Positions 63,970 through 64,000 of a stretch of DNA of 64,000 nucleotides are shown here, piece after piece. The position numbers were made by a program, and so were the translations under genes. Positions within the stretch are counted from its first letter, which is position 1. Each line of letters begins with the position of its first letter. Below the pieces are notes generated by a model. That model saw only the letters and a list, made by a program, of their open reading frames with translations, was not told the origin of the DNA and made no database searches. The DNA comes from Hyphomicrobiales bacterium (GTDB lineage Bacteria; Pseudomonadota; Alphaproteobacteria; Rhizobiales; Xanthobacteraceae), in NCBI GenBank assembly GCA_016185205.1, contig JACPOA010000016.1:124001-188000 (forward strand). Reading direction: 5' to 3'.

Positions 63970-64000
63970 ATTGTCGATGATTCTTTCAACGCCAAAGATG

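Overview
The window is high-GC DNA with the gene content and order of an alphaproteobacterium of the order Hyphomicrobiales (Rhizobiales), probably near Bradyrhizobiaceae/Xanthobacteraceae. The evidence is the dcw order mraZ to ftsZ followed by lpxC, bamD, recN and ligA, an upstream rnpB, CtrA-type sites, several Bug-family solute receptors and the repeat types. This placement is inference; no species is recognised.

Region 1 (1-12.4 kb) is uptake and catabolism: a 5'-truncated-at-the-window-edge fused hydantoinase/oxoprolinase on the minus strand, three Bug-type receptors, a ModA-like receptor and a TRAP operon (dctP, dctQ, dctM). An IS110-family element has landed between dctP and dctQ, inside a palindromic repeat. 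A short PhoH-like ATPase closes this part. Region 2 (12.4-17.4 kb) holds a VapBC-like module with a perfect palindromic operator, a small secreted protein, rnpB, a serine hydrolase/membrane protein pair, an AmpD-like amidase and a broken PRC-barrel gene.

Region 3 (17.5-47 kb) is the division and cell wall (dcw) cluster: mraZ, rsmH, ftsL, ftsI, murE, murF, mraY, murD, ftsW, murG, murC, murB, ddl, ftsQ, ftsA, ftsZ, then lpxC, bamD and recN. It makes lipid II, flips and polymerises it, builds the divisome, and continues into lipid A and outer-membrane assembly. Two toxin-antitoxin islands interrupt it: AbiE + HigA + HicAB between murG and murC, and Phd/PemK-like + HicBA + XRE between ddl and ftsQ. 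The first island is followed by a second, diverged copy of the murG 3' end. ftsI carries an in-frame amber codon. A consensus CtrA box and a period-10 array matching MraZ boxes precede mraZ.

Region 4 (47-64 kb) holds two L,D-transpeptidases, ligA, an MFS efflux pump, an aminopeptidase P, prmA, a hemerythrin gene with a poly-C frame problem, small membrane proteins, a ParB-like protein, a CAP protein, a RelE/HigA-type module and uvrD/pcrA.

The most unusual theme is a set of dispersed palindromic repeats that lie between genes and also inside reading frames without breaking them: in the hydantoinase, rsmH, a regulator-like ORF near ddl, prmA, uvrD (twice), and at the ends of murD and the MFS gene. 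The effect resembles the Rickettsia palindromic elements, with unrelated sequence. The IS110 element uses a member of the same repeat class as its target, and its leader has a bridge-RNA-like fold with short matches to the target and to its own end.
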